This document shows, piece after piece, positions 16,204 through 26,800 of a stretch of 35,502 nucleotides of DNA. Each line of letters begins with the position of its first letter. Positions within the stretch are counted from its first letter, which is position 1. Below the pieces are notes generated by a model. The model did no database searches and had not been told where the DNA came from. It worked only from the letters and a program-made list of their open reading frames with translations. The stretch is taken from assembly GCA_015233615.1 (NCBI GenBank), contig JADFXJ010000021.1, positions 1 to 35,502 on the forward strand, read 5' to 3'. The translations under genes and the position numbers were made by a program. Source of the stretch: Nitrospirota bacterium (lineage in GTDB: Bacteria; Nitrospirota; Thermodesulfovibrionia; Thermodesulfovibrionales; Magnetobacteriaceae).

Positions 16204-18739
16204 TGTCCTTGTTTTCTCCTACAGGTATTTTTATCGTAAAGGTAGTACCTTTATTGGCTTTCGATTCACACGTTATCGTGCCGTTGTGCTCGCTTATTAT
16301 GCCATAGACAATCGATAGGCCTAAGCCCGTGCCTTTGCCAACCTCTTTCGTTGTAAAGAACGGCTCAAAAATCTTTTCGAGATTCTCCCCGGCTATACCC
16401 ATGCCGTTGTCCGAAAACCGTATAACTATGAATTTCTTGTCTTCGGAGCAACTCATTTCGACGCATATTTCGGCGTTTTTCTCGTCACGCGCAAAGGCGT
16501 CCATGGTGTTTTGCATCAGGTTTATGAATACCTGCTCAAGCTGGTTGGCCGATCCGATAACGGTGGGCAGCGCCCTCTCTATCTTCAGCACAAGGTTGAT
16601 GTTGTGCAGCCGGATGCGCGCTCCCATGAGCAGGAGGGCATTGTGCAGTACCGTTTCCATGCCCAGGTACTCCATCTCTATGTCGTCTCTGCGGCCAAAC
16701 GTACGCAGGTGCTGGATGATGTCCACTATCCTGCCTACTTGCTTGTAAGACACCGAGGCTTCTTTCTTTAACTCTTCGGGCTCTATTGCCGATCCTCTCT
16801 TTATGTCCAGTATAAGGCCCTGTATGAAACTGCTTATGTACGTGAGGGGCTGGTTTATCTCGTGGGCTATGCCGGTGGCTATTTCGCCAAGGGTGGCCAT
16901 CTTCGATGACGTCAGCATCTTGAGCTGTATCTTCTGGGCCTCTTCCTCGAATTTTTTAATCTCCCTCATGTCGTGGGCCACTATTATAGTCTCCTTGCTC
17001 TTTTTCCCTAACCTCGACATGTTTACCAGTACGGGTATGTTTACACCTTCTTTCGTTTTCATCGTCATGAAGATGTCTTTGGCTATGCCCTGTCTTTGCG
17101 CCCCATATATTACTTCGGCTATGCTTTCCTCGAATATGTTCTCTACGTCCATGCCAACCAGCGTGTCTTCGGTATAGCCAAGAAGGGCACAGGCGGAGTG
17201 GTTGGCCGTCTGTATGGCATAGACCGAGTTTACCACTATGAGTGCGTCGGTAAGAGAGGACAAGACACTCTCAAGGTAAGTTTTGGCGTCGAATAACTGG
17301 GCGGTTCTTTCCTTAACCCTTATTTCGAGTTCGTCGTTGTATTTCTTGAGTGCCTCTTCGGCCTTTCTTATTTCGGTAATGTCGTGGAATATGCCTCTTG
17401 TGGCGGACGGGCTGCCGTCTTCGAAACTGCAGTTTACACTGCCAAGCACCACGATGGGCTTTCCATGCCTGGTGACAAAGACGGTCTCTATCTTGCTCGC
17501 CGCAGACCCCGTCAATATACCGTTAAATATCTCGATGGCTGATTCCCTGTGGTTGGGGTGTATGACGGCGTCGATTGATAGCTCTGCGACCTCCCGTTGA
17601 GAGTAACCCAGAGTTTCCCGCCATGCGCGGTTGACGTACCGGAAGCGGCCGTCCGGCCCTACGATGTGTATCATGTCGGAGGCGTTGTCGAAGAAATCCT
17701 GGAGTTGCTCTTTACTCTTTCTGAGCTCTTCTTCGGCAAGCTTACGCCCGGTGATGTCGGTTATCAGGCCGTCACAGCCGATGAGCTTTCCCTCGCCGTC
17801 GTGGCGCGGTACCGGAGTGTTTCTTATCCACCGCAGAGAGCCGTCTTTGTGTATTATGCGATGCTCTATCGAGTTTACCGGCTCACCCGTCAATACCTTG
17901 TTGGTAAGGGCCGTTACGGCTTGCCTGTCGTCGGAGTGAATCATCCTGTACCACAGGAACTTGTCGGCGTTGTAGTCCTCCGTTGTGTAACCGGTAACGG
18001 CTACGCAGCCGGGGCCGTGTGAGGTGGACATTACCGTGCCGGACTTTACGTCGAACGTGTATATATAGTCGGTCATGGCACCGAGCAGGTGGCGGTAACG
18101 GTTCTCGCTGTGCCTGAGAGCCTCCTCCGCCAGTTTTCGCTCGGTAATGTCCGATATAAGGCCATCATAAGCTATGAGGCTTCCACTTACGTCGTGGCGC
18201 GGCACGATTGTGTTTCTCACCCAGCGTATAGAGCCGTCCTTGTGTATGAGGCGATGTTCGATGGAAGGTACCGCCTCTCCCGCCAAAACCCGGCCTGCAA
18301 GCCCCATGACCGTTTCCCTGTCAGCCTCGTGTATCATCCTGTACCAGAGGTAGATATCGCTTGCGTATTCCTCCGAGGTATATCCGGTAACGGCAACACA
18401 CCCCGGACTATGTTTTGTCGAGACGGCACGGCCACTCTTTACCTCTACGGTATAAATATAGTCGGTTATGGCTCCGACGAGGCGCTTGTACCTGTTTTCG
18501 CTCAGGAGCAGGGCATCCTCGGCCATCTGCCTGTTGGCTATCTCCTCCCGAAGTTTCTTGTTGGCCATGTCAAGGTCGTTGGTCTTTTGGTACACGCGCT
18601 GCTGCAAAACGACGTTCGTCTCAAACAGAGAGGTTATGTTGCTCTCTACACGGTCTTTAAGCATCTTACGGAGATTGTCTACGAAGGATACCTTGTTTTT
18701 GATTGTCTTTATCTTTTCTTCCAGATCTTCGCTTATCAT
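16196..18739 (-). CDS. Multi-PAS sensor histidine kinase
   Basis: The 847-aa protein has no evident membrane segment. An N-terminal coiled coil (residues 1-80) is followed by two closely similar PAS/PAC units at about 80-205 and 210-335. Both contain [23 protein letters not shown] and IEHR-IHKDGS blocks. A third PAS lies at 340-460, a coiled coil at 460-490, and a fourth PAS at 490-600. The kinase core has H626 in [13 protein letters not shown], an N-box ([12 protein letters not shown]), DNGMGI, and [12 protein letters not shown]. It would sense a soluble or redox cue and phosphorylate its own operon's receivers. The promoter candidate at 18884-18892 is its own. Confidence 0.93.
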   Translation of the reverse strand: MISEDLEEKIKTIKNKVSFVDNLRKMLKDRVESNITSLFETNVVLQQRVYQKTNDLDMANKKLREEIANRQMAEDALLLSENRYKRLVGAITDYIYTVEVKSGRAVSTKHSPGCVAVTGYTSEEYASDIYLWYRMIHEADRETVMGLAGRVLAGEAVPSIEHRLIHKDGSIRWVRNTIVPRHDVSGSLIAYDGLISDITERKLAEEALRHSENRYRHLLGAMTDYIYTFDVKSGTVMSTSHGPGCVAVTGYTTEDYNADKFLWYRMIHSDDRQAVTALTNKVLTGEPVNSIEHRIIHKDGSLRWIRNTPVPRHDGEGKLIGCDGLITDITGRKLAEEELRKSKEQLQDFFDNASDMIHIVGPDGRFRYVNRAWRETLGYSQREVAELSIDAVIHPNHRESAIEIFNGILTGSAASKIETVFVTRHGKPIVVLGSVNCSFEDGSPSATRGIFHDITEIRKAEEALKKYNDELEIRVKERTAQLFDAKTYLESVLSSLTDALIVVNSVYAIQTANHSACALLGYTEDTLVGMDVENIFEESIAEVIYGAQRQGIAKDIFMTMKTKEGVNIPVLVNMSRLGKKSKETIIVAHDMREIKKFEEEAQKIQLKMLTSSKMATLGEIATGIAHEINQPLTYISSFIQGLILDIKRGSAIEPEELKKEASVSYKQVGRIVDIIQHLRTFGRRDDIEMEYLGMETVLHNALLLMGARIRLHNINLVLKIERALPTVIGSANQLEQVFINLMQNTMDAFARDEKNAEICVEMSCSEDKKFIVIRFSDNGMGIAGENLEKIFEPFFTTKEVGKGTGLGLSIVYGIISEHNGTITCESKANKGTTFTIKIPVGENKDID

Positions 18740-18883
18740 AAACCTTTCACCCGGTTAACGTACAGTCAGGCAAGTGTATCCGTGTGGCAGATAAACAAAC
18801 ATTTGGCGCACATTTGACCATAATCCGCGCACCTCCGGCCGCAAATATATGTTTCATACAGAGGGTTTATAACCATCGCGACT

Positions 18884-18892
18884 ATTATAACA
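18884..18892 (-). promoter_or_regulatory. Extended -10 promoter of the phosphorelay operon
   Basis: The minus strand reads TGT then a perfect TATAAT (18884-18889), an extended -10 form, within 15 bp after the aroKB stop. The -35 is weak. The leader to the ATG at 18739 would be about 140 nt; no other gene is visible in it. Confidence 0.45.
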
Positions 18893-18898
18893 TATCAT

Positions 18899-20485
18899 CT
18901 ACACATATAGATCTGCCGAGACCTCTCCCATACTGATGTCAACTATCTTCACGCTGCCTATACGCTCCGCTAAAACGAACTTAAGTGTTCCGGAAACTGT
19001 CTTCTTATCGTGATACATCGCCTCCGTTATAAGTTTCAGGCTAACGTCCGGGGGCAACTCCCATGGCAAACGATATTTCTCTAAAATAGCTTTTACTCTA
19101 TCGAGACTCGTTCTATCGAACCCTGTGTGCTTTATCGATAACCCCGACGCCACGTACATACCTATGGCGACCGCCTCGCCGTGAAGGTAGCGTCTGTATC
19201 CTGTAGCGGTCTCTAAAGCATGGCCCACTGTATGGCCAAAATTGAGTATGGCACGCAGGCCGGATTCTCGCTCGTCTTTCGACACTACCTCGGCCTTTAT
19301 CTGGCAACAGCGCTTTATCACACTGATCAACGCTTCTTCGTCGAGAGCCAGTATCCGCTCCGAGCTTGATTCAAGGTACTCGAAGAACTCGCTGTCCTTT
19401 ATGATGCCATACTTTATCACCTCTGCCATTCCGGCTCGTATTTCCAGCTCTGGAAGCGTCCTGAGAGTGTCTACGTCTATCAGCACCAGTGCGGGCTGAT
19501 AGAACGTCCCTATCATATTCTTGCCAAGAGGGTGGTTTACACCGGTCTTTCCCCCCACGGAACTATCCACCTGTGACAGGAGTGTCGTAGGCACCTGGGT
19601 GTATGCGATACCTCTCATGTAGACGGATGCGGCAAAACCGGTAATATCGCCTATTACACCGCCCCCTAAAGCAACGAGGGCCGACTTCCTGTCGAGGCCC
19701 ATTTTCAGAAGCTCGGTCAATAGATAACCAGACCACTGCTGGTCTTTATACTCCTCCCCGTCCGGCAGGAGCACGCGGGAGACCTGAAAACCCGATTCCC
19801 TCAGCGCGCCCATCAACCGCTCCCCATAAAGAGCGAACACGGTTGGATTGCTTACGACCGCTACTTTATCGGCAAACCGCAGATCCCTTAACCTATCGCC
19901 AACGGCAGATAGTATACCGCCTCCGATGTATATCGAATAAGAACGTTCACCCAAGGAAACATTCACCATATCGGCAACGATACGTTGTTTGATTGCCTGC
20001 ATAATCTCTTTTGCCACCTCCCGGGGTTCCCTGCCGTCCGTATCGACTAAAAGATCCGCCTTTTCGTAAAAGGTTCTCCTGAATTCAAGGAGTTCCTTTA
20101 TTTTAGCCATCGGATCCGGTACTTTCAGAAGTGGCCGGTCGCCTTTACCTTCCAGACGGGCAAGTATTGTCTCCGGGGTCGCCATGAGACATACGATTAT
20201 GCCGTTATTGCCGAGGTACGCCATGTTTTCATCCCTCAACACGATACCGCCGCCCGTTGAAATAACCATACCCCTGGAAGAGGAGAATTTTTTAGCTAAG
20301 CCGGTCTCCATTTCACGAAACCCGGATTCGCCATATTTGGAAAATATGTCGTTAATCGTCATTCCGGCATCTTTCTCTATTTCGCCGTCGATATCGACCA
20401 GCGCCATACCCAAAGAGTCGGCCAGGAGTTTTCCAACCGTCGTCTTGCCCGTTCCCATAAACCCGGTTAATACGATGTTTTTCAA
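18899..20485 (-). CDS. aroKB: Bifunctional shikimate kinase / 3-dehydroquinate synthase
   Basis: The 528-aa protein fuses two shikimate-pathway enzymes. Residues 1 to about 165 are shikimate kinase: P-loop GFMGTGKTT at 8-16, substrate aspartates in LVDIDGEIE, a GFREME motif and STGGGIV. Residues about 172-528 are 3-dehydroquinate synthase: ALGGGVIGDITGFAA for NAD, QVPTTLLSQVDSSVGGKTGVNH, and the metal-ligand region NFGHTVGHALE. Together they catalyse the second and fifth steps of chorismate synthesis. The start codon is TTG at 20485, supported by AGGTGG 7 nt upstream and by the family's N-terminus. It lies 16 bp after aroC and is cotranscribed. Both parts keep their catalytic motifs. Confidence 0.96.
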   Translation of the reverse strand: MKNIVLTGFMGTGKTTVGKLLADSLGMALVDIDGEIEKDAGMTINDIFSKYGESGFREMETGLAKKFSSSRGMVISTGGGIVLRDENMAYLGNNGIIVCLMATPETILARLEGKGDRPLLKVPDPMAKIKELLEFRRTFYEKADLLVDTDGREPREVAKEIMQAIKQRIVADMVNVSLGERSYSIYIGGGILSAVGDRLRDLRFADKVAVVSNPTVFALYGERLMGALRESGFQVSRVLLPDGEEYKDQQWSGYLLTELLKMGLDRKSALVALGGGVIGDITGFAASVYMRGIAYTQVPTTLLSQVDSSVGGKTGVNHPLGKNMIGTFYQPALVLIDVDTLRTLPELEIRAGMAEVIKYGIIKDSEFFEYLESSSERILALDEEALISVIKRCCQIKAEVVSKDERESGLRAILNFGHTVGHALETATGYRRYLHGEAVAIGMYVASGLSIKHTGFDRTSLDRVKAILEKYRLPWELPPDVSLKLITEAMYHDKKTVSGTLKFVLAERIGSVKIVDISMGEVSADLYV

Positions 20486-20501
20486 GAGAATACCACCTTT
20501 A

Positions 20502-21707
20502 TTAGAATTCTTTCGTATATTTTATGTAATTTTCGTAATTGTTTTTCATTTCGTTCAAGCTGTCCCCTCCAAACTTTGCCCTGAAAGCGTCGGCTATCAC
20601 TATGGCTACCACTGATTCGGCTATGACGCAACATGCCGGCACCGCGCACACGTCGGAGCGCTCGTACTGAGCCTCGAAGGGTTCCTTCGTAACAATGTCC
20701 ACCGAAGTCAGTGGCTTTCTGAGAGTGGGAATCGGCTTCATGGCCGCCCGAAGTATCAGGGGCATTCCGTTTGTCATGCCGCCTTCTATGCCGCCTGCCC
20801 TGTTGGTTTTTCGATAAAAACCATTTCTCGCGTCGTAAAAAATCTCGTCCATAAGTTCTGAACCGTATAAGGCACCCGCTTCGAAGCCTATACCGATTTC
20901 TACGCCTTTTACTGCCTGTATGCCCATAACGGACTGGCTTAACCGCCCTTCGAGACGTTTGTCCCAACTGGTGTGGCTTCCAAGCCCAACGGGGAGGTTC
21001 AGTGAAAATACCTCGAATATGCCTCCCAGAGTGTCTCCACGCTCTTTCGCCGCGTCAATCTCTTCAATCATATGCTGAGATGCATCCTTGTCGGGACACC
21101 TTACGAGGGAATTTTCGGCACTACCGTGAAGACCTAAAAGATAACCGCCGGCGTTTCCTACAAGTTCTCCGCCATTTAACACCTCGTCGTAAAGCCTCAC
21201 GCCGGCTCTGCCTATCCGGGTAACGTAGCTCCCGATGACCACACCAAACTCTCCAAGCAACGCCTTGCACACGGCTCCCAGTGCCACCCTGACTGCGGTC
21301 TCCCTGGCGGATGAGCGCTCCAAAACGTTCCTTAAATCCCTGAATCCGTACTTGATGGCTCCACTGAGGTCGGCGTGCCCGGGCCTCGCCTTCGTTACGG
21401 GTGATATGGAGCCTTCGTCCTCCGGGAGGGCCGACATGCCCTTTTCCCAGTTCGCCCAGTCCCTGTTGGTTATATTTATAGCTATAGGACTGCCAAGGGT
21501 CTTACCCCACCTGAGACCTGAGAGTATCTCCGCTTTGTCCCGTTCTATCTTCATCCTTGCGCCACGGCCATATCCCTGTTGGCGCCTTCGCAGCTCGGCG
21601 TCGATATAGTCAGCCGCAAGGGGCATATTGGAAGGAATTCCGTCTATAATTCCCGTGAGAGCCCGGCCGTGCGACTCTCCGGAGGTCATGATTCTTATGA
21701 TATCCAC
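20502..21707 (-). CDS. aroC: Chorismate synthase
   Basis: The 401-aa protein converts 5-enolpyruvylshikimate-3-phosphate to chorismate using reduced FMN. The signature TSGESHGRALTGIIDGIP opens it. The RRQQGYGRGARMKIE motif, RPGHADLSGAIKYG, RSSARETAVRVA and GGIEGGMTNG follow in family order. The start is GTG at 21707 with AGAGG about 9 nt upstream, giving six residues before the conserved Met-Thr-Ser-Gly-Glu. It is the first gene of an aroC-aroKB unit with a promoter candidate at 21749-21776. The length matches the family's 350-400 aa. Confidence 0.97.
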   Translation of the reverse strand: MDIIRIMTSGESHGRALTGIIDGIPSNMPLAADYIDAELRRRQQGYGRGARMKIERDKAEILSGLRWGKTLGSPIAINITNRDWANWEKGMSALPEDEGSISPVTKARPGHADLSGAIKYGFRDLRNVLERSSARETAVRVALGAVCKALLGEFGVVIGSYVTRIGRAGVRLYDEVLNGGELVGNAGGYLLGLHGSAENSLVRCPDKDASQHMIEEIDAAKERGDTLGGIFEVFSLNLPVGLGSHTSWDKRLEGRLSQSVMGIQAVKGVEIGIGFEAGALYGSELMDEIFYDARNGFYRKTNRAGGIEGGMTNGMPLILRAAMKPIPTLRKPLTSVDIVTKEPFEAQYERSDVCAVPACCVIAESVVAIVIADAFRAKFGGDSLNEMKNNYENYIKYTKEF

Positions 21708-21721
21708 GATATTATCCTCTT

Positions 21722-21733
21722 TAACCCGGGTTA
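21722..21733. promoter_or_regulatory. 12-bp perfect palindrome in the aroC leader
   Basis: TAACCCGGGTTA is a perfect palindrome lying between the candidate -10 (21749-21754) and the ribosome site of aroC. That is an operator position for a dimeric repressor, but no regulator is known for it. Confidence 0.35.
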
Positions 21734-21748
21734 TATTGAGATGTAGCC

Positions 21749-21776
21749 ATTTTATGTATTGCTCCGATTACGACAA
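21749..21776 (-). promoter_or_regulatory. Promoter candidate for aroC-aroKB
   Basis: On the minus strand TTGTCG (21771-21776) is followed after 16 bp by TAAAAT (21749-21754). It begins exactly where the hairpin at 21776-21804 ends, so the aro genes probably start a new transcript after termination of the subtilase message. Confidence 0.5.
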
Positions 21777-21804
21777 AGAGGCCCGGTTTACATACGGGCC
21801 TCTT
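21776..21804 (-). terminator. Terminator-type hairpin after the subtilase gene
   Basis: AAGAGGCCCG (21776-21785) and CGGGCCTCTT (21795-21804) form a perfect 10-bp GC-rich stem with a 9-nt loop, 77 bp after the subtilase stop. Only TTTG follows on the minus strand, so the U-tract is short. Confidence 0.65.
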
Positions 21805-21880
21805 CGCAAGCTTGAATCGCTAATCGCTGAATTTATACTATACCGGCTATATCATCCGGCATTTCGGGCCGGTATTTATG

Positions 21881-23740
21881 TTACCTCCGCTTCCGCTTTC
21901 TCATAACGATGAGCACTGCCACGGGTATCAGCATAACTGCCACGTCCGCCCGGACTGGCATAGACGTGTGATCGTTAGAACCGGTACGGGCAATCGAGCA
22001 TCCTCCGCCACCTCCGCCACTGCTTTGTGAGGGCGTCGGTGTTGGTGTTGGCGCCGCTGCCAAAACCGGTACTTCCGTCGAATCCGGAGAGGAACCAATA
22101 GTGTTTCTAACCTTCAGCTTGTAAGTGTACGACGTACCCGCTACCGTTGCCGCATCCATCATTGTCTGGCTGTTAGCGGGAAGTGTCGTGTAAATTGCAT
22201 AATCACCCGAACCCGACTTCCTGTAAACGTCATAAAAAGTTTCGTCGGTAGCCCTGTCCTGCCATGTGATGGTAACGCTTCCAGCGGTGTTATTCGTAAC
22301 CTGCAGGTTAGATGGCGCCCACAGGGATGACATGGCCCGCCAGGCGTTTATTCTGCCTCCCGTGGAAATCATAGTATTATACGGTGAAGGTAATAGGTCG
22401 ACGTACGTTAAAATCATCTGCCTGATCTGCGAATACGTAAAGTTCGTGTAGTATGACCACAAGAGTGCCGCCAGGCCGGCCACGTGCGGCGAGGCCATCG
22501 AGGTGCCGCTGTAATTACAATCGTACAGCGTGCCTCCGCTATAACCCGAAATCGTGCTGCAGATGTCTACACCCGGGGCAGCCACGTCTACGCTTACAAC
22601 GCCGTAGTTCGAAAAGCTTGCCAGCATGTCTTTTTGATCGGATGCGGCAACTGAGATAATATTATCGAGGTTATAGCTGGCCGGGTAGCATGGGGAGAGG
22701 TCATTGTCGTTTTGAAGGCTGCCGTTACAGTAAATGCCGTCGGTGCTGCCACCGTTGCCGGCGGCGGCGACGACTAAAATTCCACTGGTCCTTGCGCTTG
22801 AAAGTGCGTCATAGATAGACTGCGATTGAGTCTTCCAGCCAAAGCTCATATTCATAACTTTGGCCCCATTGGTAACGGCATACTGAATACCTGATATGAC
22901 GGCCGCTACGGTGGTAGCCAGATCGGAGTTCAGCACCTTAACCGGCATGATAGTCACCAGCCAGTTAACTCCCGCCACGCCGATATTGTTGTTGCCTACG
23001 GCTCCTATAGTGCCTGAGACGTGGGTTCCATGCCCTTCGGTATCCATCGGATCGTTACTCGCCGTTGGATTCTGATGCTCGGTGCCTACGAAGTTCCAAC
23101 CCCTGCCAACCCAGATATTCGGGCCCAGGTCAGGGTGGTTATAATCGGCACCGGTGTCCAGGACAGCCACGATAACCGCCCTGCTGCCCGCACTTACATC
23201 CCATGCCTTGTAGGCTTTGATATCGGCCCCGGCGGTACCGTTTTTGTATGTGCCGTTGTTATAAAGAGCGTACTGATTGGTAAAGAAGGGATCGTTTGGG
23301 AATACATCCAGTCCCTTTACCAGGTAGTTTGGCTCGGCATACTGGACGTCCGGGTTCTGAGAGTAGCTTGCAACTCCGTCCGGTACGCTCATACCCTCCG
23401 GTAATTTTACCAGCACAAGATTGTCGACGACGTTGTACCTGACTGATTCTCGCGCTCCTATACTTTTATGAATAGCCGCTGATTTCGCCGCGGGCGTACC
23501 CGTTTTGAACTTAACGAGCACTTCTCCCTCCTGATAAGAACCAGCCTTCGTTTCCGTGCTATTGGCGTTACTTATGTTACTGCCGCGCGTTATCGTACCG
23601 GTATAGCTTTTCACGGAACCGGCCTTTTGGACGGTACCACTATTTGAGCCTTCGCTGGATTGGCTCATTTGCCCATCTCTACCGCACGCAAGTGCAAGAG
23701 ACATTGTGAGTATTAAAAAAGTCCACAGCAATTTCCTCAT
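21881..23740 (-). CDS. Secreted subtilisin-like (S8) protease with lipobox and Gly-Cys C-terminal sorting-type tail
   Basis: The 619-aa exported protease begins with a lipoprotein-type signal (LALAC, C19). An I9-like propeptide follows (about 70-143, EGEVLVKFKTG to YAEPNYLV). The S8 catalytic domain has D195 in VAVLDTGAD, H237 in EGHGTHVSG, oxyanion N329 in AAAGNGG, and S414 in SGTSMASPHVAG, so it is predicted active. A fibronectin III-like domain spans about 474-560. After a PTPTPTP linker comes GGGGGGCSIA (C581), a hydrophobic segment (about 597-613), and a terminal RKRKRR. This layout resembles the Gly/Cys C-terminal sorting signals (CTERM-type). GGAGG lies 7 nt before the ATG at 23740. 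It follows the Ig-repeat lipoprotein gene and may process surface proteins. Confidence 0.93.
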   Translation of the reverse strand: MRKLLWTFLILTMSLALACGRDGQMSQSSEGSNSGTVQKAGSVKSYTGTITRGSNISNANSTETKAGSYQEGEVLVKFKTGTPAAKSAAIHKSIGARESVRYNVVDNLVLVKLPEGMSVPDGVASYSQNPDVQYAEPNYLVKGLDVFPNDPFFTNQYALYNNGTYKNGTAGADIKAYKAWDVSAGSRAVIVAVLDTGADYNHPDLGPNIWVGRGWNFVGTEHQNPTASNDPMDTEGHGTHVSGTIGAVGNNNIGVAGVNWLVTIMPVKVLNSDLATTVAAVISGIQYAVTNGAKVMNMSFGWKTQSQSIYDALSSARTSGILVVAAAGNGGSTDGIYCNGSLQNDNDLSPCYPASYNLDNIISVAASDQKDMLASFSNYGVVSVDVAAPGVDICSTISGYSGGTLYDCNYSGTSMASPHVAGLAALLWSYYTNFTYSQIRQMILTYVDLLPSPYNTMISTGGRINAWRAMSSLWAPSNLQVTNNTAGSVTITWQDRATDETFYDVYRKSGSGDYAIYTTLPANSQTMMDAATVAGTSYTYKLKVRNTIGSSPDSTEVPVLAAAPTPTPTPSQSSGGGGGGCSIARTGSNDHTSMPVRADVAVMLIPVAVLIVMRKRKRR

Positions 23741-23767
23741 TTCAAAACCTCCGGCTTAGTTTACTTT

Positions 23768-23796
23768 CATCGATTTATCCAGCATCAATTTATCCA
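23768..23796 (-). repeat. Two 14-bp direct repeats before the subtilase gene
   Basis: CATCGATTTATCCA (23768-23781) and CATCAATTTATCCA (23783-23796) differ at one base and have a 15-bp period. They lie 28-56 bp upstream of the ATG, where a regulator could bind. Confidence 0.5.
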
Positions 23797-23843
23797 TTGG
23801 AACTACTCTATTTTCCGTTAGGGGTACATTCCTACGCCAAACA

Positions 23844-23872
23844 CCCGAAGGGGAAATCTTTTCCCCTTCGGG
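23844..23872 (-). terminator. Strong hairpin terminator after the Ig-repeat lipoprotein gene
   Basis: A perfect 13-bp stem, CCCGAAGGGGAAA (23844-23856) with its complement (23860-23872), closed by a 3-nt loop, begins 26 bp after the stop codon. The following U-tract on the minus strand is weak (GTGTTTGG). It separates the upstream pil/lipoprotein transcript from the subtilase gene. Confidence 0.75.
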
Positions 23873-23897
23873 ATTGACGACGTAATATCACTTATAG

Positions 23898-26800
23898 TTA
23901 TGGAACCACACTAATTGTAGCTGTAGCGCTATTCGTAGCATTTCCCGTGGAGTCATATACGGTAATTATTATAGTTGTACCGGCCGGAGGTATCATGCCG
24001 GTTTTTGTCACAGTAAGGATGTTACCTCCTGCTATCGCAGCCGTCACATACTGTGGATGGCTGATTGCAGGCTGCCCATTAGGCCCTATATTGGTATAGG
24101 GCGGCGAACCTCCAGAAATAAAGAATGTAAAGACATTACTGGCACCAATAGCATTCCATCCACCAGAAGATACTGACAACGTTTTTGGTGTAATCGTCAA
24201 AGGTGAACGAACTAGATTTACGGTAGCCTGTATCGTCGCATTTGTTGCGTCGACTATCGTGATATGCACTGTAACGGTGTCTGAAACCGGCACACTAACT
24301 ACCGTAGCAGTAATATTACCGGCAGCAGGAAGCGGATTCGGAACAACCGTCAACACCTTTGGAGTATCGCTGGTAATGATATACGGAGCAGTACCGCCTT
24401 TGACACTGAAAATCAACTGATCGTTAAGATTAGGGTCGGTTAATGTTGCAGTAGTCGGTGCCACCGATAGTGCCGAATTCCCGGAAAGCGTAATGCTTAC
24501 TTGAACCGTTACCGAAGCTCCTAGTGCGTCAATCACTGTGATAGTCACGGTCATGCTGAGGACGTTAGCCGGCAAACTCACGATTGTTGCGGTAAACGGA
24601 CCGGCGGCGGCTTGAGGAACCACGGGAACCGCTAACACGGCCTTATTACTGCTGGTGATAGTGTATGGACCCGTTCCGCCTATTATCACAAAAGGCAACG
24701 TATCGCCAACGTGAGGGTCTATCAGCGACGCCGAGGGCGGAGCCACCGACAGCGGTAAATTAGCTGACATTGTAATGGTTACGGGAACCGTTACCGTCGC
24801 TCCCAGTGAATCAATCACTATGATATTTATGGTAACACTGCTGCCATTTGCCGGCAAACTCGCAATTGTTGCTGTAAACGGACCAGCGGCGGCCAAAGTA
24901 GCCGGAACCGTTAACATAGTTTTATTACTGCTGGTGATTGTGTACGGGCCAGTTCCGCCTTTTATCGTAAAAGTCATCGTATCGCCAACGTTAGGATTAG
25001 TTACCGCAAACGGGTTTGGCACCACAGTCATTTGTGAATTAGCGGCAACTGTAATGGTTACGGGAACGTTTACCGTCGTTCCCTGTGCGTCAATCACGGT
25101 GATTGTCACGATGAGGCTGCCACTGGCCGGTAAACTCAAAATCGTTGCGGTAAACGCACCGGCGGTGGCCAAAGTAGCCGGAGCAACCGTCAATACGGTC
25201 TTATTACTGCTGGTGATAGTATACGGACCCATTCCGCCTTTTATCGTAAAAGACAACGTGTCGCCAACGTTAGGATTAGTCACCGAATACGGGTTAGGCA
25301 CCACTATCAGCGGTGAAGTGGCGGCGGTGGTAATGGTCACGGGAACCGTTACCGTCGTTCCCTGCGCGTCAATCACCGTTATAGTCACGTTAACGCTGCC
25401 GTTGACCGGTACGTCTTTAATTGTCGCGGTAATCCCGTTAGTGCCGGAAAGAGCGACCGTTAACACCGTCGTATTACTGCTGGTGACGGTGTACGGACCC
25501 ACGCCGCCCGTAATCGCAAAAGACATCGTATCGCCAATCTTCGGATTAACCACAGTCTGCGAGGGTGGAGATACTGCCAGCGGCGAGATGCTAATAGTAA
25601 GCGTAGCGGTTACGGAAACACTTTTTGCATCGGTTATCTTGATATTCGCTACATTCGTACCGCCTTTTGGAGGGTAACTAACGATTTTAGCAATAACGTT
25701 TTTACCGCTGAGAGTAACCGATACCGCCGGATTGTCGCTTGTAACGGTATACGCGGGCGTACCGCCGATTATCTGGAAAGTATACGTATCGCCGATTTTA
25801 GGATCCGTTAACGTCGCCGCGGCGGGATTCACCGACAGGACGGGCACTATCGTAAACGTCGCAGGTGCCGACGTAACGCCTCCGGCCTTGCCCGTCACCG
25901 TGCAGGTACCGTTGACAGGAATGGCGTTCGAAGTAAATATGGTCGTCGCTACTCCATTAACCGTCTGAGCCGGGTTCGGTGAGACACTCGCCGATGGCAC
26001 CGATACGTCCTGGCAGTCTACGGTGAATTGTACCAGAGTGCCATCCGGTGCCGTAGCGTTGCCAAGGTTGGTATTGACTGTCGCAGTAATCGCAGACGAA
26101 CTGCCTACTGCTACCTGGGTTGGATTAGCGGTTAACTTCACGCTCGTAACCGTGATAGGTTCGAGGAATAATGAAGCACCCCCCTGGCCCTGAAAGGCGA
26201 CAATACTCGAAAACTCAGGCAAGACAAAAGTGCTGGTAACTGCGAATAAGTTCAGAGTCTGCTCGGTAGCCGTTAACTGGCAATTCACGTTAAAAGTCGA
26301 ATAAGCATCACCGGTGCTGTTTATTGTCACAAAATCCTCTTTTACGTGATTCTGTGATAAATTGTTAAAAGTGCCTGTGTAGATACAACCAGCCCCGGAT
26401 GCCGGAGCCCCGTTTACGCTTTTATCAGGATAAGTGCAAACGTTGTTAACCGAATCGAAGTATATGTTATAAGGGAAGGTCGTGAGCCTGTCATTATCGG
26501 AAGAAATATAGACGTAAACGGGCTGGCCGTTTATGCCGGTACTACCGGAGACGCGCTCGCCTTTGTAGTATACGGTTGCCCTTAACTTCACGGTGTTAGT
26601 GGTAGTGCCCTGGCAAACCTTGAAGTCGTCGTTTTCGTCGTACACGCCGTTTCCGTTACCGTCGAAGGATACGGAAACGAAAATAGGAGAAAAGCTCTTA
26701 GCTCCGGAGGACCCGAATAAAACGGACTTTTTATCCATCAAACCGCCGCCCGCTACGGCCTCCACCGTTACGAAACCGGATGCGGTAGAGGTTACCTGAA

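Noticed and set aside
24775..25677. Long plus-strand open frame of 300 codons
   Set aside because: It is the antisense shadow of the Ig-repeat gene; its repeats mirror those modules and it has no ribosome site or family.
23901..25845. CRISPR-like or phage repeat region
   Set aside because: The 275-bp periodicity encodes homologous Ig-like domains in one open frame.
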